DNA of 64,000 nt from Agromyces kandeliae (GCF_009674665.1 NZ_WKJD01000006.1:62001-126000); one strand, 5' to 3'; positions 33,726-42,654 are shown, counted from the stretch's first letter. Numbers and translations are program-made. Notes: a model not told the origin generated them from the letters alone.

Positions 33726-33731
33726 AGCCTA
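33726..33731 (-). promoter_or_regulatory. -10 element of pnp
   Basis: TAGGCT on the minus strand. Transcription would begin near 33719, exactly at the first base of a GGATGCCC/GGGCATCC hairpin. Confidence 0.5.
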
Positions 33732-33801
33732 TCAGCCCGGCGTGTCGCGACCTAGCCGGACCCCGGCGGCACGGGCGAACGGATGCCGCGGCACGGCCCG
33801 G

Positions 33802-35880
33802 TCACGCGCGGATTCCGCGACGCTCGCGCTCGTCGCTCCGACCCCGGAGGTGGACGATCGCGTCGTGCTTGGCGACGCGCCCGTCGCCCGCCGTCCGGCC
33901 GAGGAGCCGTCGACCCGCCCAGGGCATCGCGTGCCGCAGCAGCCACTCGGCGTTCGGCAGCGGCGGCGCGTCGGGCTCGTCCGCGTCGTCGTGGAGCACC
34001 GCGTCGAGTCCGGCGAGCGCTGCGGCATCCGGCACGCCCAGGACGTCGGCCGCCGCGTACGCCAGCGCCCGATGGCCCGAGGAGTTCAGGTGCACGCGAT
34101 CCTCGGCCCACATGCCGCGGGCAGTGAGCCCGCCGTGCGTCGACGCGTCGAGGACCATCGCGCGGGCCTCGTCGGCGCGGGCGACGAGGCGCTCGGCGAA
34201 CCGCTCGAACGCGATCCGTACCGAGCCGAGCCGCGCGTGCGCGGGCAGGAACGGCGTCACGACGAGCACGTCGCATCCGCTTCCCCTGAGCCCGTCGACG
34301 GCGTCGCCGACGCGATCCGCGAGCACCTCGGCGCGCGCGCCGACGCGCACGAGGTCGTTGCCGCCGATGAGCACCGTGACGAGGTCGGCACCGAGCTCGA
34401 GGGCGCGCGGCAGCTGGACGTCGACGGCGTCGGCGATGCGCCGGCTGCGGACGGCGAGGTTCGCGTAGCCGATGCCGTCGGCCGACTGCGCGAGCAGCAT
34501 CGCCAGCCGGTCCGCCCAGCCGCGGTACTCCCCCGCGGCCATCCGCGACGAGTCGCAGAGGCCCTCCGTGACCGAGTCGCCGACGGCGACGAACCTGCGC
34601 CAGGTCGGACGGACGCGGTCCGCGGACGGCTCGCGCCGAGGCATCCGCTCGTCGCCCGGGGTGCCGGACCCCGGCTCGCCGGGACCGGACGCGAGCGTCG
34701 CCGCGGTCGACGGGCGGACCCGCTCGACCGCCGAGCCCGTCGCGCCGACGGGGGCGGCCGCTCGCCGGCCGCGGTGGAGGGACCGCGCGTGCTCGTAGTG
34801 GCCGAGGAGCTCGTCGCCGAGCGCGGACCAGCTCCGACCGGCGACGCCCTCGCGCGCGGCGCGTCCGAATGCGCGGCGCTTGGCGTCGTCGCCGGCCAGG
34901 TCGCGCACCCGGGCAGCCAGCTCGTCGAGGTCGCCCGGCCGGTACAGCCAGCCGTCGCGACTCGAGTTCACGAGGTCGAGCGGACCGCCGCGACCGGTCG
35001 CCACGACCGGGACCCCGCTCGCGAGCGCCTCCTGGACGGTCTGGCAGAAGGTCTCGCTCTCGCCGGGGTGGACGAACACGTCGAGGCTCGCCATCGCCTC
35101 GCCGAGCGCGTCCCCGCCGAGGAAGCCCGTGAACGCGGCATCCGGGAGCATCGACTCGAGCGCCGGACGGGACGGGCCGTCGCCGATCACGATGAGTCGG
35201 ACGCCGTCGATCGCGGACACCGCTCGGAGGTCCTCCACCTGCTTCTCCGGTGCGAGCCTGCCGACGTAGCCGACCAGGACCTCGTCGTCGGCCGCGTGCC
35301 TGCGGCGCCACTCGAGGGAGCGTCGCTCCGGGCGGAAGCGGTCGGTGTCGACCCCGCGCGCCCAGCGGCGCAGTCGCTCGACGCCGTATCCCTCGAGCTG
35401 CGCCTCGGCGGCCGAGGACGGTGCGAGGGTGAGGGTTGCTCGCCGGTGCAGCCGCCCGACGTGGTTGGCGAGCATCGGCGCGGCGCCGGGCAGCCGGTAG
35501 CGCTCGGCGTAGGCCGGGACATCCGTCTGGTAGACCGCGACGCTCGGCGCACCGATGCGCTCGGCGGCGACCACGCCCTGCCAGCCGAGCACGAACGGCG
35601 ACGCGAGGTGGACGACGTCGGGGGCGAAGTCCGCGAGCGTGCCTGCGAGCCGGCGTGCGCCCGCGAACGTGACCCGGACCTCTGGGTAACCGGGCATCGG
35701 CACGGAGCGGAGGAACTCCGCGCGTGCGCCGTGCAGGCCGTGGTCGACGGGGCCGGACCGCGGGGCCAGGACGAGCGCCTCGTGGCCCTGCCGCTCGAGG
35801 TGCCCGAGCACCTGGAGCAGGGAGTGCGTGACGCCGTTCATGTGGGGGAGGAACGACTCGGCGAGCAGTGCGACTCTCAC
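33802..35880 (-). CDS. Fusion of GT4 glycosyltransferase and SGNH/GDSL hydrolase
   Basis: A 692-aa continuous reading frame with two enzyme domains. Residues 1 to about 365 form a GT-B glycosyltransferase of the PimB/MgtA-like GT4 family: MRVALLAESFLPHMNGVTHS, GYVGRLAPEKQVEDL and the E-x7-E motif HPGESETFCQTVQEALASG. A 60-residue Pro/Gly/Ala-rich linker leads to an SGNH hydrolase: GDSVTEG at 435, GGND at 506 and the C-terminal DRVHLNSSGH. The GT may glycosylate a lipid or polymer that the SGNH domain acylates or deacylates. An internal ATG (MPRREPSADRV) near the linker could allow a separate SGNH protein. GTG 35880 is the start. Confidence 0.9.
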   Translation of the reverse strand: MRVALLAESFLPHMNGVTHSLLQVLGHLERQGHEALVLAPRSGPVDHGLHGARAEFLRSVPMPGYPEVRVTFAGARRLAGTLADFAPDVVHLASPFVLGWQGVVAAERIGAPSVAVYQTDVPAYAERYRLPGAAPMLANHVGRLHRRATLTLAPSSAAEAQLEGYGVERLRRWARGVDTDRFRPERRSLEWRRRHAADDEVLVGYVGRLAPEKQVEDLRAVSAIDGVRLIVIGDGPSRPALESMLPDAAFTGFLGGDALGEAMASLDVFVHPGESETFCQTVQEALASGVPVVATGRGGPLDLVNSSRDGWLYRPGDLDELAARVRDLAGDDAKRRAFGRAAREGVAGRSWSALGDELLGHYEHARSLHRGRRAAAPVGATGSAVERVRPSTAATLASGPGEPGSGTPGDERMPRREPSADRVRPTWRRFVAVGDSVTEGLCDSSRMAAGEYRGWADRLAMLLAQSADGIGYANLAVRSRRIADAVDVQLPRALELGADLVTVLIGGNDLVRVGARAEVLADRVGDAVDGLRGSGCDVLVVTPFLPAHARLGSVRIAFERFAERLVARADEARAMVLDASTHGGLTARGMWAEDRVHLNSSGHRALAYAAADVLGVPDAAALAGLDAVLHDDADEPDAPPLPNAEWLLRHAMPWAGRRLLGRTAGDGRVAKHDAIVHLRGRSDERERRGIRA

Positions 35881-36076
35881 GCGGCCAGCATGGGCCGATG
35901 CGGCGCCGCGACACGAGCCGAGACGCCGCCGTCCGCCGAGGGTTCACCGAGGCGACGGATGCCGTTCGCGCACCGGTCGCGAACGGGTCAACCCCTCGCG
36001 GCGTCCGCCCGCCCGGCGCATGATGGAAGTCGGGCGCATGCTCCGATGCGTCCGGAATCGTTCGAGGGGGAACGAC

Positions 36077-36283
36077 ATGTCATCGGTCGCACGAGTCACC
36101 ACCATCACCGCCTTCTCCGAGACGAGCTTCGAGGACGCGGTGGCGGTCGGCATCGCCCGCTCCGCGGAGACGCTTCGCGGCGTCAAGGGCGCGTGGGTGA
36201 AGGAGCAGAAGGTCAAGGTCGAGGGCGGCAGCGTCGTCGAGTGGTCGGTCACGCTGGAAGTCACGTTCGTGCTCGACGACTGA
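36077..36283 (+). CDS. Dodecin, flavin-binding protein
   Basis: A 68-aa protein that assembles into a hollow dodecamer and stores or buffers flavins. ARVTTITAFSETSFEDAVAVGI, SAETLRGVKGAWVKEQKVKVE and EWSVTLEVTFVLD match the beta-alpha-beta-beta dodecin fold, including the conserved tryptophan that stacks on flavin. ATG 36077 is preceded by GAGGGGG. It stands alone between the glycosyltransferase fusion (divergent) and a convergent secreted protein gene. Confidence 0.93.
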   Translation: MSSVARVTTITAFSETSFEDAVAVGIARSAETLRGVKGAWVKEQKVKVEGGSVVEWSVTLEVTFVLDD

Positions 36284-36307
36284 CGCGACGGCGTCGCCGG
36301 ACGCGAG

Positions 36308-36345
36308 GGGCCGGGGCGGACGGCGTACGCCGTTCGCCCCGGCCC
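36308..36345. terminator. Bidirectional hairpin after dodecin
   Basis: GGGCCGGGGCG at 36308-36318 pairs with 36335-36345; the interior is a perfect 14-bp palindrome, ACGGCGTACGCCGT (36320-36333). It lies between two convergent genes. Confidence 0.7.
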
Positions 36346-36361
36346 GTCGCATGCGATGCGA

Positions 36362-36850
36362 TCAGGGCGCGCTGAAGGTGCCCTTGACCGCGAGGAAGGC
36401 GCCGCTGTCGAGGTCCTCGACGGTCACGTTCGACCAGACGACGGACAACAGCGTCGCGGTCTGGCCGTTCGGGCAGTCGAGCGCAACGTCGGCCGGCGTG
36501 GGCATGAGCGTCAGCGAGCCGATGATGTTGCCGTTCTTGGCGGCGGTGAACTCGCCGCTCTCGGAGATCCTGGAGTCGATGGTCGTCTTCTTGGGATCGG
36601 ACGGCACGTTGCCGCCTCCGTTCACGCACGAGTACGTGGCGCTGAGGTCCGCGCTCGCGACGACGGTCTCGACCGCGCCGGAGGGCAGCCCGGCCTCCTT
36701 GAAGTCGACGACGAGGTTCACGCCGTCGAGGTGCGCGGAGGTGGCGTTCTTGATGAAGTGCGGGTTGCCCGCCATGGCGGGTCCGGCCGCGCCGACCAGG
36801 ACGAGCGCGGCGGCCGCGGCGAGCGCGGCGAGTGCACGACGGATGGACAT
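36362..36850 (-). CDS. Secreted protein of unknown function
   Basis: A 162-aa protein with a clear Sec signal peptide (MSIRRALAALAAAAALVLVG) and likely cleavage after AMA at residue 27. The mature part is a small beta-rich domain with two cysteines, in TYSCVNGGGNVPSDP and ALDCPNG, which could form a disulfide. Similar CxNxGGNxP proteins occur in actinobacteria, but I know no function. The upstream 36851-37060 stretch holds no other gene; GAGAGAAG precedes the ATG. Confidence 0.85.
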   Translation of the reverse strand: MSIRRALAALAAAAALVLVGAAGPAMAGNPHFIKNATSAHLDGVNLVVDFKEAGLPSGAVETVVASADLSATYSCVNGGGNVPSDPKKTTIDSRISESGEFTAAKNGNIIGSLTLMPTPADVALDCPNGQTATLLSVVWSNVTVEDLDSGAFLAVKGTFSAP

Positions 36851-37060
36851 GATCTTCTTCTCTCGGGTTGTGATCGATGGCAGCGGTTGCGACCGCGGCC
36901 CGCTCGCGTCGGTTGACCCGGTAGGGCGAGAGAAGAGGCGTGTGCGGCCGAAGCCGCGCTCCCGGTGTCGACGCTACTCCCGACCCGGTCCCGCGTGAAG
37001 ACTTATGTGAGGAATTCTCGCTTTTACTTCGTCGCGGGACCGCGGACGGCCACCGTGACC

Positions 37061-37105
37061 GACGGATGCCGCGGGCGGGACCCGAGTCCCGCCGCGGCAT
37101 CCGTC
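37061..37105 (-). terminator. Terminator of the flavin reductase/monooxygenase operon
   Basis: GACGGATGCCGCGGGCGGGAC (37061-37081, one bulged G) pairs with 37086-37105, a 20-bp stem with a 4-nt loop, 16 nt past the reductase stop. Confidence 0.75.
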
Positions 37106-37120
37106 ATCCGAAGGTTTCGC

Positions 37121-37750
37121 CTACTCCCCCGCCAGGCCTCCGAGCAGGTGGCCCATCGGGCGATCGAGCGCGAAGGGGTCGCTCACGAGTTCGCTCCGGT
37201 CCGTCCGTTCGACGAGGTCGGCGAACTCGGTCGCACCGCGGAAGATGCGGTCGGGCAGCGATCGCACGCCGTCGCCTCCGCCGCCCCAGTCGCCCGTCGC
37301 GGCGAAGACACCGGTGGTGGTCGGAATGGCGTGCAGGTAGGTGAACAGCGGCCGGATCGCGTAGTCGATCGCGAGCGAATGCCGCGGCGTGCCGCCCGTG
37401 GCGCCGATCAGCACCGGGAGGTCGGTCAGCGCCTGCGGGTCGACCACGTCGATGAACGACTTGAACAGCCCGGCGTAGCTCGTCGTGAAGATCGGCGTGA
37501 CGACGATGAGGCCGTCGGCCGACGCCACCGCGTCCAGCGCCTCCTCGAGCTTCGGCGGCGCGAAGCCCATGAGCAGGTGGTTGGTGATGTCGTGCGCGAG
37601 GTCGCGCAGCTCGAACACCTTCGCCTCGACCTCCACGCCGCGCTCCTGCAGCAGCCCCGCACTGTCGGCCAGGAGCCGGTCGGCGAGCTGGCGGCTCGAG
37701 CTGGGCGTCGAGAGGCCGGCCGAGACGACGGCGATCCTCTTGGTGGTCAT
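37121..37750 (-). CDS. NADPH-dependent FMN reductase (CE1759-like)
   Basis: A 209-aa flavodoxin-fold protein: RIAVVSAGLSTPSSSRQLADRL at the FMN phosphate site, ADGLIVVTPIFTTSYAGLFKSFIDVVD and PVLIGATGGTPRHSLAIDY. It overlaps the monooxygenase gene by 4 nt (ATGA), so it is the probable source of reduced FMN for that enzyme. The paired families resemble the CE1758/CE1759 pair described in corynebacteria. A strong hairpin ends the operon. Confidence 0.9.
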   Translation of the reverse strand: MTTKRIAVVSAGLSTPSSSRQLADRLLADSAGLLQERGVEVEAKVFELRDLAHDITNHLLMGFAPPKLEEALDAVASADGLIVVTPIFTTSYAGLFKSFIDVVDPQALTDLPVLIGATGGTPRHSLAIDYAIRPLFTYLHAIPTTTGVFAATGDWGGGGDGVRSLPDRIFRGATEFADLVERTDRSELVSDPFALDRPMGHLLGGLAGE

Positions 37751-38973
37751 CGCGCACCCGCCGTCCGAGTCGCGGCCGGGCCGAAGGCCGAGCCGGTCGA
37801 GGTCGCCGCGACCGGAGCGGCGCCGTCCTGGTACGGCGAGCCGAGGGTGAGGTTGTCGCCGCGGTTCGCGTTCGGCGTCGCCTGGCGCGGGGTGCCGTCG
37901 CCGTAGGCCGCGCGCACGAGCGATGCGTGCGTCGGCGCGTCGGGCACGTCGGCGGGGCGGTCCTTCGCGAACTCGCGACGCAGCACCGGCACGACCTCCT
38001 CGCCCAGCAGGTCGAGCTGCTCGAGCACGGTCTTCAGCGGCAGGCCGGCGTGGTCCATGAGCCAGAGCTGGCGCTGGTAGTCGCCGACGTAGTCGCGGTA
38101 GGCGAGGGTGCGGTCGATGACCTGCTGCGGGCTGCCCACGGTGAGCGGGGTCTGCTGCGTGAACTCCTCCATGCTCGGGCCGTGGCCGTACACGGGCGCG
38201 TTGTCGAAGTACGGCCGGAACTCGTCCACGGCGTCCTGCGAGTTCTTCCGCATGAACGCCTGGCCGCCGAGGCCGACGATCGCCTGCGCGGCGGTGCCGT
38301 GGCCGTGGTGCTCGAACCGCTGGCGGTACAGCGCGATCATGCGCTGGGTGTGCGACGCGGGCCAGAAGATGTGGTTGGCGAAGAACCCGTCGCCGTAGAA
38401 CGCGGCCTGCTCGGCGACCTCGGGGGTGCGGATCGAGCCGTGCCAGACGAACGGGGGCACGCCGTCGAGCGGACGCGGGGTCGAGGTGAAGCCCTGCAGC
38501 GGGGTGCGGAACTTGCCCTCCCAGTCGACGACGTCCTCGCGCCACAGGCGGTGCAGGAGCTCGTAGCTCTCGATCGCGATGGGCAGCCCCTGGCGGATGT
38601 CCTTGCCGAACCACGGGTACACCGGGCCGGTGTTGCCGCGGCCGAGCATGAGGTCGGCGCGCCCGCCCGAGACGTGCTGGAGCATCGCGTAGTCCTCGGC
38701 GAGCTTCACCGGGTCGTTCGTGGTGATGAGCGTGGTCGCGGTGGAGAGCTGCAGCGTGCTCGTCTGGCCGGCGATGTACGCGAGCGTCGTGGTGGGCGAC
38801 GAGGACCAGAACGGCGGGTTGTGGTGCTCGCCGAGCGCGAAGACGTCGAGCCCGACCTCCTCCGCGTGCTTGGCGATGGTCAGCGTCGCCTGGATCCGCT
38901 CGGCCTCGCTCGGCGTACGGCCGGTCGTCGGGTCCTGCGTGATGTCGCTGACGGTGAAGATTCCGAACTGCAT
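37747..38973 (-). CDS. FMN-dependent luciferase-like monooxygenase (CE1758-like)
   Basis: A 408-aa LLM-class protein: MQFGIFTVSDITQDPTTGRTPSEAER, FALGEHHNPPFWSSSPTTTLAYI, RADLMLGRGNTGPVYPWFG and VWHGSIRTPEVAEQAAFYGDGFFANH. These enzymes oxidise organic substrates with O2 and reduced FMN; the substrate here is unknown. ATG 38973 has AGGAGGG upstream. The partner reductase is encoded in overlap. An octamer palindrome TGCATGCA (39012-39019) lies in the upstream region and could be a regulator site. Confidence 0.92.
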   Translation of the reverse strand: MQFGIFTVSDITQDPTTGRTPSEAERIQATLTIAKHAEEVGLDVFALGEHHNPPFWSSSPTTTLAYIAGQTSTLQLSTATTLITTNDPVKLAEDYAMLQHVSGGRADLMLGRGNTGPVYPWFGKDIRQGLPIAIESYELLHRLWREDVVDWEGKFRTPLQGFTSTPRPLDGVPPFVWHGSIRTPEVAEQAAFYGDGFFANHIFWPASHTQRMIALYRQRFEHHGHGTAAQAIVGLGGQAFMRKNSQDAVDEFRPYFDNAPVYGHGPSMEEFTQQTPLTVGSPQQVIDRTLAYRDYVGDYQRQLWLMDHAGLPLKTVLEQLDLLGEEVVPVLRREFAKDRPADVPDAPTHASLVRAAYGDGTPRQATPNANRGDNLTLGSPYQDGAAPVAATSTGSAFGPAATRTAGAR

Positions 38974-39072
38974 GTCGCCCTCCTGGGCTCCTTCTCTCGT
39001 TCCATGCGTTTGCATGCACTTGACCAGAACGGATGCCCCGCCCGAAGTATTCCCGCTCCCGGACGACGTCAC

Positions 39073-39078
39073 TAGACT
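39073..39078 (+). promoter_or_regulatory. -10 element of the GT2 gene (leaderless)
   Basis: TAGACT, 8 nt before the ATG at 39087, with no ribosome binding site. Confidence 0.4.
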
Positions 39079-39086
39079 TCGGCTCG

Positions 39087-39839
39087 ATGGGCACCATCTC
39101 GGTCGTCATCCCGTGCCGGAACGATGCATCGTACTTGGCGGTGTGCCTCCAGGCCCTCGGCCGGCAGAGCCGCACACCGGACGAGGTCGTCGTCGTCGAC
39201 GACGGCTCCACGGACGAGTCGGCGACGATCGCCCGGACCGCCGGCGCCCGCGTGCTCGTTCAGCCGCATCTGGGCATCTGGCCGGCGACCGCCGCCGGAT
39301 TCGACGCGGCCACGGGTGAGATCCTCGCGCGCCTCGATGCCGACTCCATCCCGGCGCCGGACTGGCTCGAGCGGGTCGAGCTGCGAATGGGATCCGAGGA
39401 CCGTCCCACGGCGCTCACCGGGACCGGCACCTTCTACGGCGGCACCCGCACCCGGCGATGGATCGCACGTCGTCTCTACCTCGGCGGCTACTTCACGGTC
39501 ATCGGCTCGGTGCTGGGACATCCGCCCCTCTTCGGTTCGAACTCGGCACTGCGGCGCGACGCGTGGGCCGTCCTGCGGACGCTCGTGCATCGCGATCGGG
39601 CCGACGTGCACGACGACCTCGATCTGTCGTGGTGGATGCGGCCCGGGATGACGGTCGCGTACGACCCCTCGCTCCTCGTCGGCGTCTCGGTTCGACCCCT
39701 CGGGAGCGTGGAGCAGCTGGGCCGACGGTTGGCCATGGCCTACCGGACGCTCCTGCTCGACTGGCGAGCCTGGCCTGCGCGTCGACGACGACGCGAGCGT
39801 CGGCATGCCGACGAGACGACGGGAGCCGTCACGAGCTGA
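39087..39839 (+). CDS. Family 2 glycosyltransferase
   Basis: A 250-aa GT-A enzyme. MGTISVVIPCRNDASYLAVCL and VVVVDDGSTDES bind the nucleotide sugar, ILARLDADSIP supplies the DxD metal site, and HDDLDLSWWMRPG is the acceptor-side motif. It lacks membrane helices, so it acts on the cytoplasmic face. Acceptor and sugar are unknown. It ends in an 11-bp overlap with the convergent alpha/beta hydrolase gene. Confidence 0.9.
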   Translation: MGTISVVIPCRNDASYLAVCLQALGRQSRTPDEVVVVDDGSTDESATIARTAGARVLVQPHLGIWPATAAGFDAATGEILARLDADSIPAPDWLERVELRMGSEDRPTALTGTGTFYGGTRTRRWIARRLYLGGYFTVIGSVLGHPPLFGSNSALRRDAWAVLRTLVHRDRADVHDDLDLSWWMRPGMTVAYDPSLLVGVSVRPLGSVEQLGRRLAMAYRTLLLDWRAWPARRRRRERRHADETTGAVTS

Positions 39840-40728
39840 GCCCCGCCTCGGCGAACAGGGCCAACATGTCCCGCGCGAGTTGATTGGGCGACTGCTCGCA
39901 GGGACTGTGTCCGGCCCGATAGACCGCGAGGCGGGCGCCGATCTCACTCGCGAACCGTTCGTGGAGCGATCGCGGCCAGAGGTCGTGCTCGCCCACCGCC
40001 ACGAGCTTGGGGATCGCCGAGCGCGCCGTGGGCCCGGTCAGGTCGGGAGTGCGCATCATCAGGCCGATGATGTCCGTGACGCTGTCGCGGCGCGTGAGCG
40101 CGAAGCGCTCGCGGACGAACGCGAGCCGACCGGGCGGAACGCGGTTCAGGTTGTTCCGGATGCCCCAGACCATGAGCCCCGCGCCGCTCGCCGCCGATGC
40201 CGCACCGGCGAACGGACCGATCCGCTTCAGGCCCCGGAACGCCTGGCCCGAGATGGGGGGCGCGCTGAGCAGCGTCAGGCTCGTGAACCGGTCCGGGCGC
40301 TCGCTCAGCGCCCGTTGCGCGACGGTCCCGGCGAAGCTGTAGCCGAGGACGTGCGCCGGAGCGTCCCGGCTCTCGAGCACCGCGATCAGGTCCTCCACGA
40401 ACAACCGTTCGTCGTAGCGCGCGCGTGGCGGATCGAGGTTCCATGGCCCTGCCTCCGCGGACTCGTACTGCCCCGCGAGGTCGAACGACTCGACGCGGAA
40501 CCCCGCGCGGACGAGCGGAGGGGCGAGCAGCAGGAAGTCCTCCTTCGACCCCGTGGCGCCCGGCACCAGCAGCACCCTCGGCCCATCCGCGGGACCGAGC
40601 GCGACGCTCGCGAGTTCACCGCTCGGCGCAGGGGACCGTAGATGCTCGGTGCCGGAGGGCCAGCGGCGCCAGTCGACGTCGGGGATGGCGGCGTCGAGCA
40701 GCATCGCCTGGTCGTCGACCGAGATCAT
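39829..40728 (-). CDS. Alpha/beta hydrolase
   Basis: A 299-aa alpha/beta-hydrolase-fold protein: oxyanion region VLLVPGATGSKEDFLLLAPPL, nucleophile elbow LGYSFAGTVA, acid in LVAVGEHDLWP and histidine in YRAGHSPCEQ. The substrate class is not determinable; many such proteins are esterases or lipid hydrolases. The start is uncertain: ATG 40728 (MISVDDQAM) or ATG 40704, neither with a strong ribosome binding site. Confidence 0.88.
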   Translation of the reverse strand: MISVDDQAMLLDAAIPDVDWRRWPSGTEHLRSPAPSGELASVALGPADGPRVLLVPGATGSKEDFLLLAPPLVRAGFRVESFDLAGQYESAEAGPWNLDPPRARYDERLFVEDLIAVLESRDAPAHVLGYSFAGTVAQRALSERPDRFTSLTLLSAPPISGQAFRGLKRIGPFAGAASAASGAGLMVWGIRNNLNRVPPGRLAFVRERFALTRRDSVTDIIGLMMRTPDLTGPTARSAIPKLVAVGEHDLWPRSLHERFASEIGARLAVYRAGHSPCEQSPNQLARDMLALFAEAGLSS

Positions 40729-40829
40729 CGCTCGGTCTGCGACGACGCCGCGCCGTCGCCGTGGGTCGTGCCTTCCGCGGGAGTCGAGCACGCCCTCACG
40801 GTACCGCGTGCCGAGGCGGCACGACGAGG

Positions 40830-40863
40830 AGCGGGGCCCGCCGCTTCCGCGACGGGCCCCGCT
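40830..40863 (-). terminator. Terminator of the M28 aminopeptidase gene
   Basis: AGCGGGGCCCG at 40830-40840 pairs perfectly with 40853-40863, an 11-bp stem with a 12-nt loop, 18 nt past the stop. Confidence 0.7.
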
Positions 40864-40880
40864 GATCGGTCGGATCGAGA

Positions 40881-42533
40881 TCAGTCGGTCTCGGTCGAGC
40901 CGTGGTGGTGGTCGTGGTCGTGACCGCCGACGAGGTCGGGGTCGAGGCCGCCGGCGTTGCCGCCGATGGTGCCCTCCGGACCGGCCGGTGCGGGCAGCTT
41001 GAGGCCGCCGGGCACGTTGACCCCCATGACGCCGTTGACCGACTCCGTCGAGTACGAGTACGCCAGCACGGCAGTGGCGATCGCGTCCACGTTCACGTCG
41101 AACGCGTGCTCGTTCACGTTGGCGATCGTGTCGCAGGCCTGGTGGTAGCACTGGTCGTACGACTCGCCGGCGACGCCGCCCCAGATCGACACCTGCTCCT
41201 CGGTCTTCTGGACCTCGGCGCCCGTGAACAGACCGCCCGCCGGGATGCCGACGCGGATGAACGCGTCGTAGTCGCTGCGACCGCTGAACTGCGCGTCGTC
41301 GTACGGCTCGCCGACCGAGGTGTAGTAGCTCTCGAACAGCTTCTCGATCGCGACCGAGCCGTCGGGGATGGGAACGCCCGCAGGCGCCAGCCAGCCGGAC
41401 TCGTCGCCGTCGTACACCATGAAGATGTAGTTCGGCGAGGCGACCATGTCGAAGTTCAGGTACAGCGCGATGCGGTCCTGCTCCTCCTGGCTGAGACCCG
41501 CCACGTAGGCCTCCGAACCGAGCAGGCCGTCCTCCTCGGCGGCCCACCATGCGAGGCGGATCGTGTTCTGCGGCTCGAGCTTGCTGAGGTTCTGCGCGAT
41601 CTCGATCAGCGCGGCGGAACCGCTGCCGTTGTCGTTGATGCCCGGTCCCGCCTCGACGGAGTCGAGGTGGGCGCCTGCCATCACGACGTTGTCGTCGTTG
41701 ACGCCGGTCTTCTCGGCGATCACGTTCTTCTGCGGACGCAGCTCGGGCGCCGGCACGAACACGTGAGCGGTCGACCCCGCCTGCGACAGGGCCACGCCGT
41801 CGTCGTAGCTCGCACCCACGACGGGGATGCCGTGCGTGATCGGCGTGCCGTCGTTCAGCGTGCCTGCGTTGGCGACGATGAGCGCGGTCCGCTCGGCCGT
41901 GTTGCCCTGGTTGAAGATCACCACGGCCTCGGCGCCGGCGGTCTCGGCGTTGAGCGCCTTGTTGCCGAAGTTGCACGCACCGCGCTGGATGAGGGCGATG
42001 TCGTTCGGGCCGGAGAAGTCGAGGCCGGCGAAGTCCTCCGGCTCGCATCCGCTCGTGCTCGCGTTGCCGAGCCCGAGGTCGAGGTCGACCGGCACGACGT
42101 TGCCGGTGACGTCACCGGCGCCCGTTCCGGAGAACCCGCCGGTGGCGTAGTCCGCCTGGATGGGGGTGAGCTGGGAGAGCGACGCCGGACCGAAGAACGT
42201 GTAGTCGAACTCGTCGATCGACACGTCCCACCCGGCGGCCTCGAGCGTCTCGACGACGTACTCGACGCTCTGCTCGTAGCCCTCGGTGCCGGCCGCGCGG
42301 TTGCCGCCGTTGGCATCCGCGATCGCCTGGAACGCCTCGAGGTGCTCCATCGCACCGTCGGCGTCGACGCACTGCAGCAGCTTGGCCATGGTGTTGTTGT
42401 TCTGGTTGTCGCAGGACTTGCCGCCGGGCGCGCCCATCGCGGCTCCGGCCGGCACCAGGGCCAATGCCGCGACCGTCGCTGTGCTGGTCGCGAGCACGGC
42501 TGCGCGGCGGGAAAGCCTCGTAGTTCGATACAT
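40881..42533 (-). CDS. Secreted M28-family aminopeptidase with PA domain and His-rich tail
   Basis: A 550-aa exported zinc aminopeptidase. The signal peptide is near residues 1-35 (RRAAVLATSTATVAALALVP, then AMGAPGG). The catalytic part has GAHLDSVEAGPGINDNGSGSAA, WWAAEEDGLLGS and the C-terminal metal histidine in YHQACDTIANVN. A PA (protease-associated) insertion precedes it, with ALIQRGACNFGNKALNAETAGA. The C-terminus ends in GGHDHDHHHGSTETD, a metal-binding-like tail. Such enzymes release N-terminal hydrophobic residues from extracellular peptides. ATG 42533 has GGAGAG upstream and a TTACCG/TAGTCT promoter. Confidence 0.94.
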   Translation of the reverse strand: MYRTTRLSRRAAVLATSTATVAALALVPAGAAMGAPGGKSCDNQNNNTMAKLLQCVDADGAMEHLEAFQAIADANGGNRAAGTEGYEQSVEYVVETLEAAGWDVSIDEFDYTFFGPASLSQLTPIQADYATGGFSGTGAGDVTGNVVPVDLDLGLGNASTSGCEPEDFAGLDFSGPNDIALIQRGACNFGNKALNAETAGAEAVVIFNQGNTAERTALIVANAGTLNDGTPITHGIPVVGASYDDGVALSQAGSTAHVFVPAPELRPQKNVIAEKTGVNDDNVVMAGAHLDSVEAGPGINDNGSGSAALIEIAQNLSKLEPQNTIRLAWWAAEEDGLLGSEAYVAGLSQEEQDRIALYLNFDMVASPNYIFMVYDGDESGWLAPAGVPIPDGSVAIEKLFESYYTSVGEPYDDAQFSGRSDYDAFIRVGIPAGGLFTGAEVQKTEEQVSIWGGVAGESYDQCYHQACDTIANVNEHAFDVNVDAIATAVLAYSYSTESVNGVMGVNVPGGLKLPAPAGPEGTIGGNAGGLDPDLVGGHDHDHHHGSTETD

Positions 42534-42580
42534 CGTCTCTCCTTCTCGGAGGGCGTCCTCATCGATGCCCTTCCTGCGAG

Positions 42581-42608
42581 AGACTACGTGGCGCGACACC
42601 GGCGGTAA
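42581..42608 (-). promoter_or_regulatory. Promoter of the M28 aminopeptidase gene
   Basis: On the minus strand TTACCG (42608-42603), a 16-bp spacer and TAGTCT (42586-42581) predict a leader of about 40 nt before the ATG at 42533. Confidence 0.4.
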
Positions 42609-42654
42609 CAGTCTTGACTTCGCGCGAACGCCCGACTATGCGAACGACGATTCC

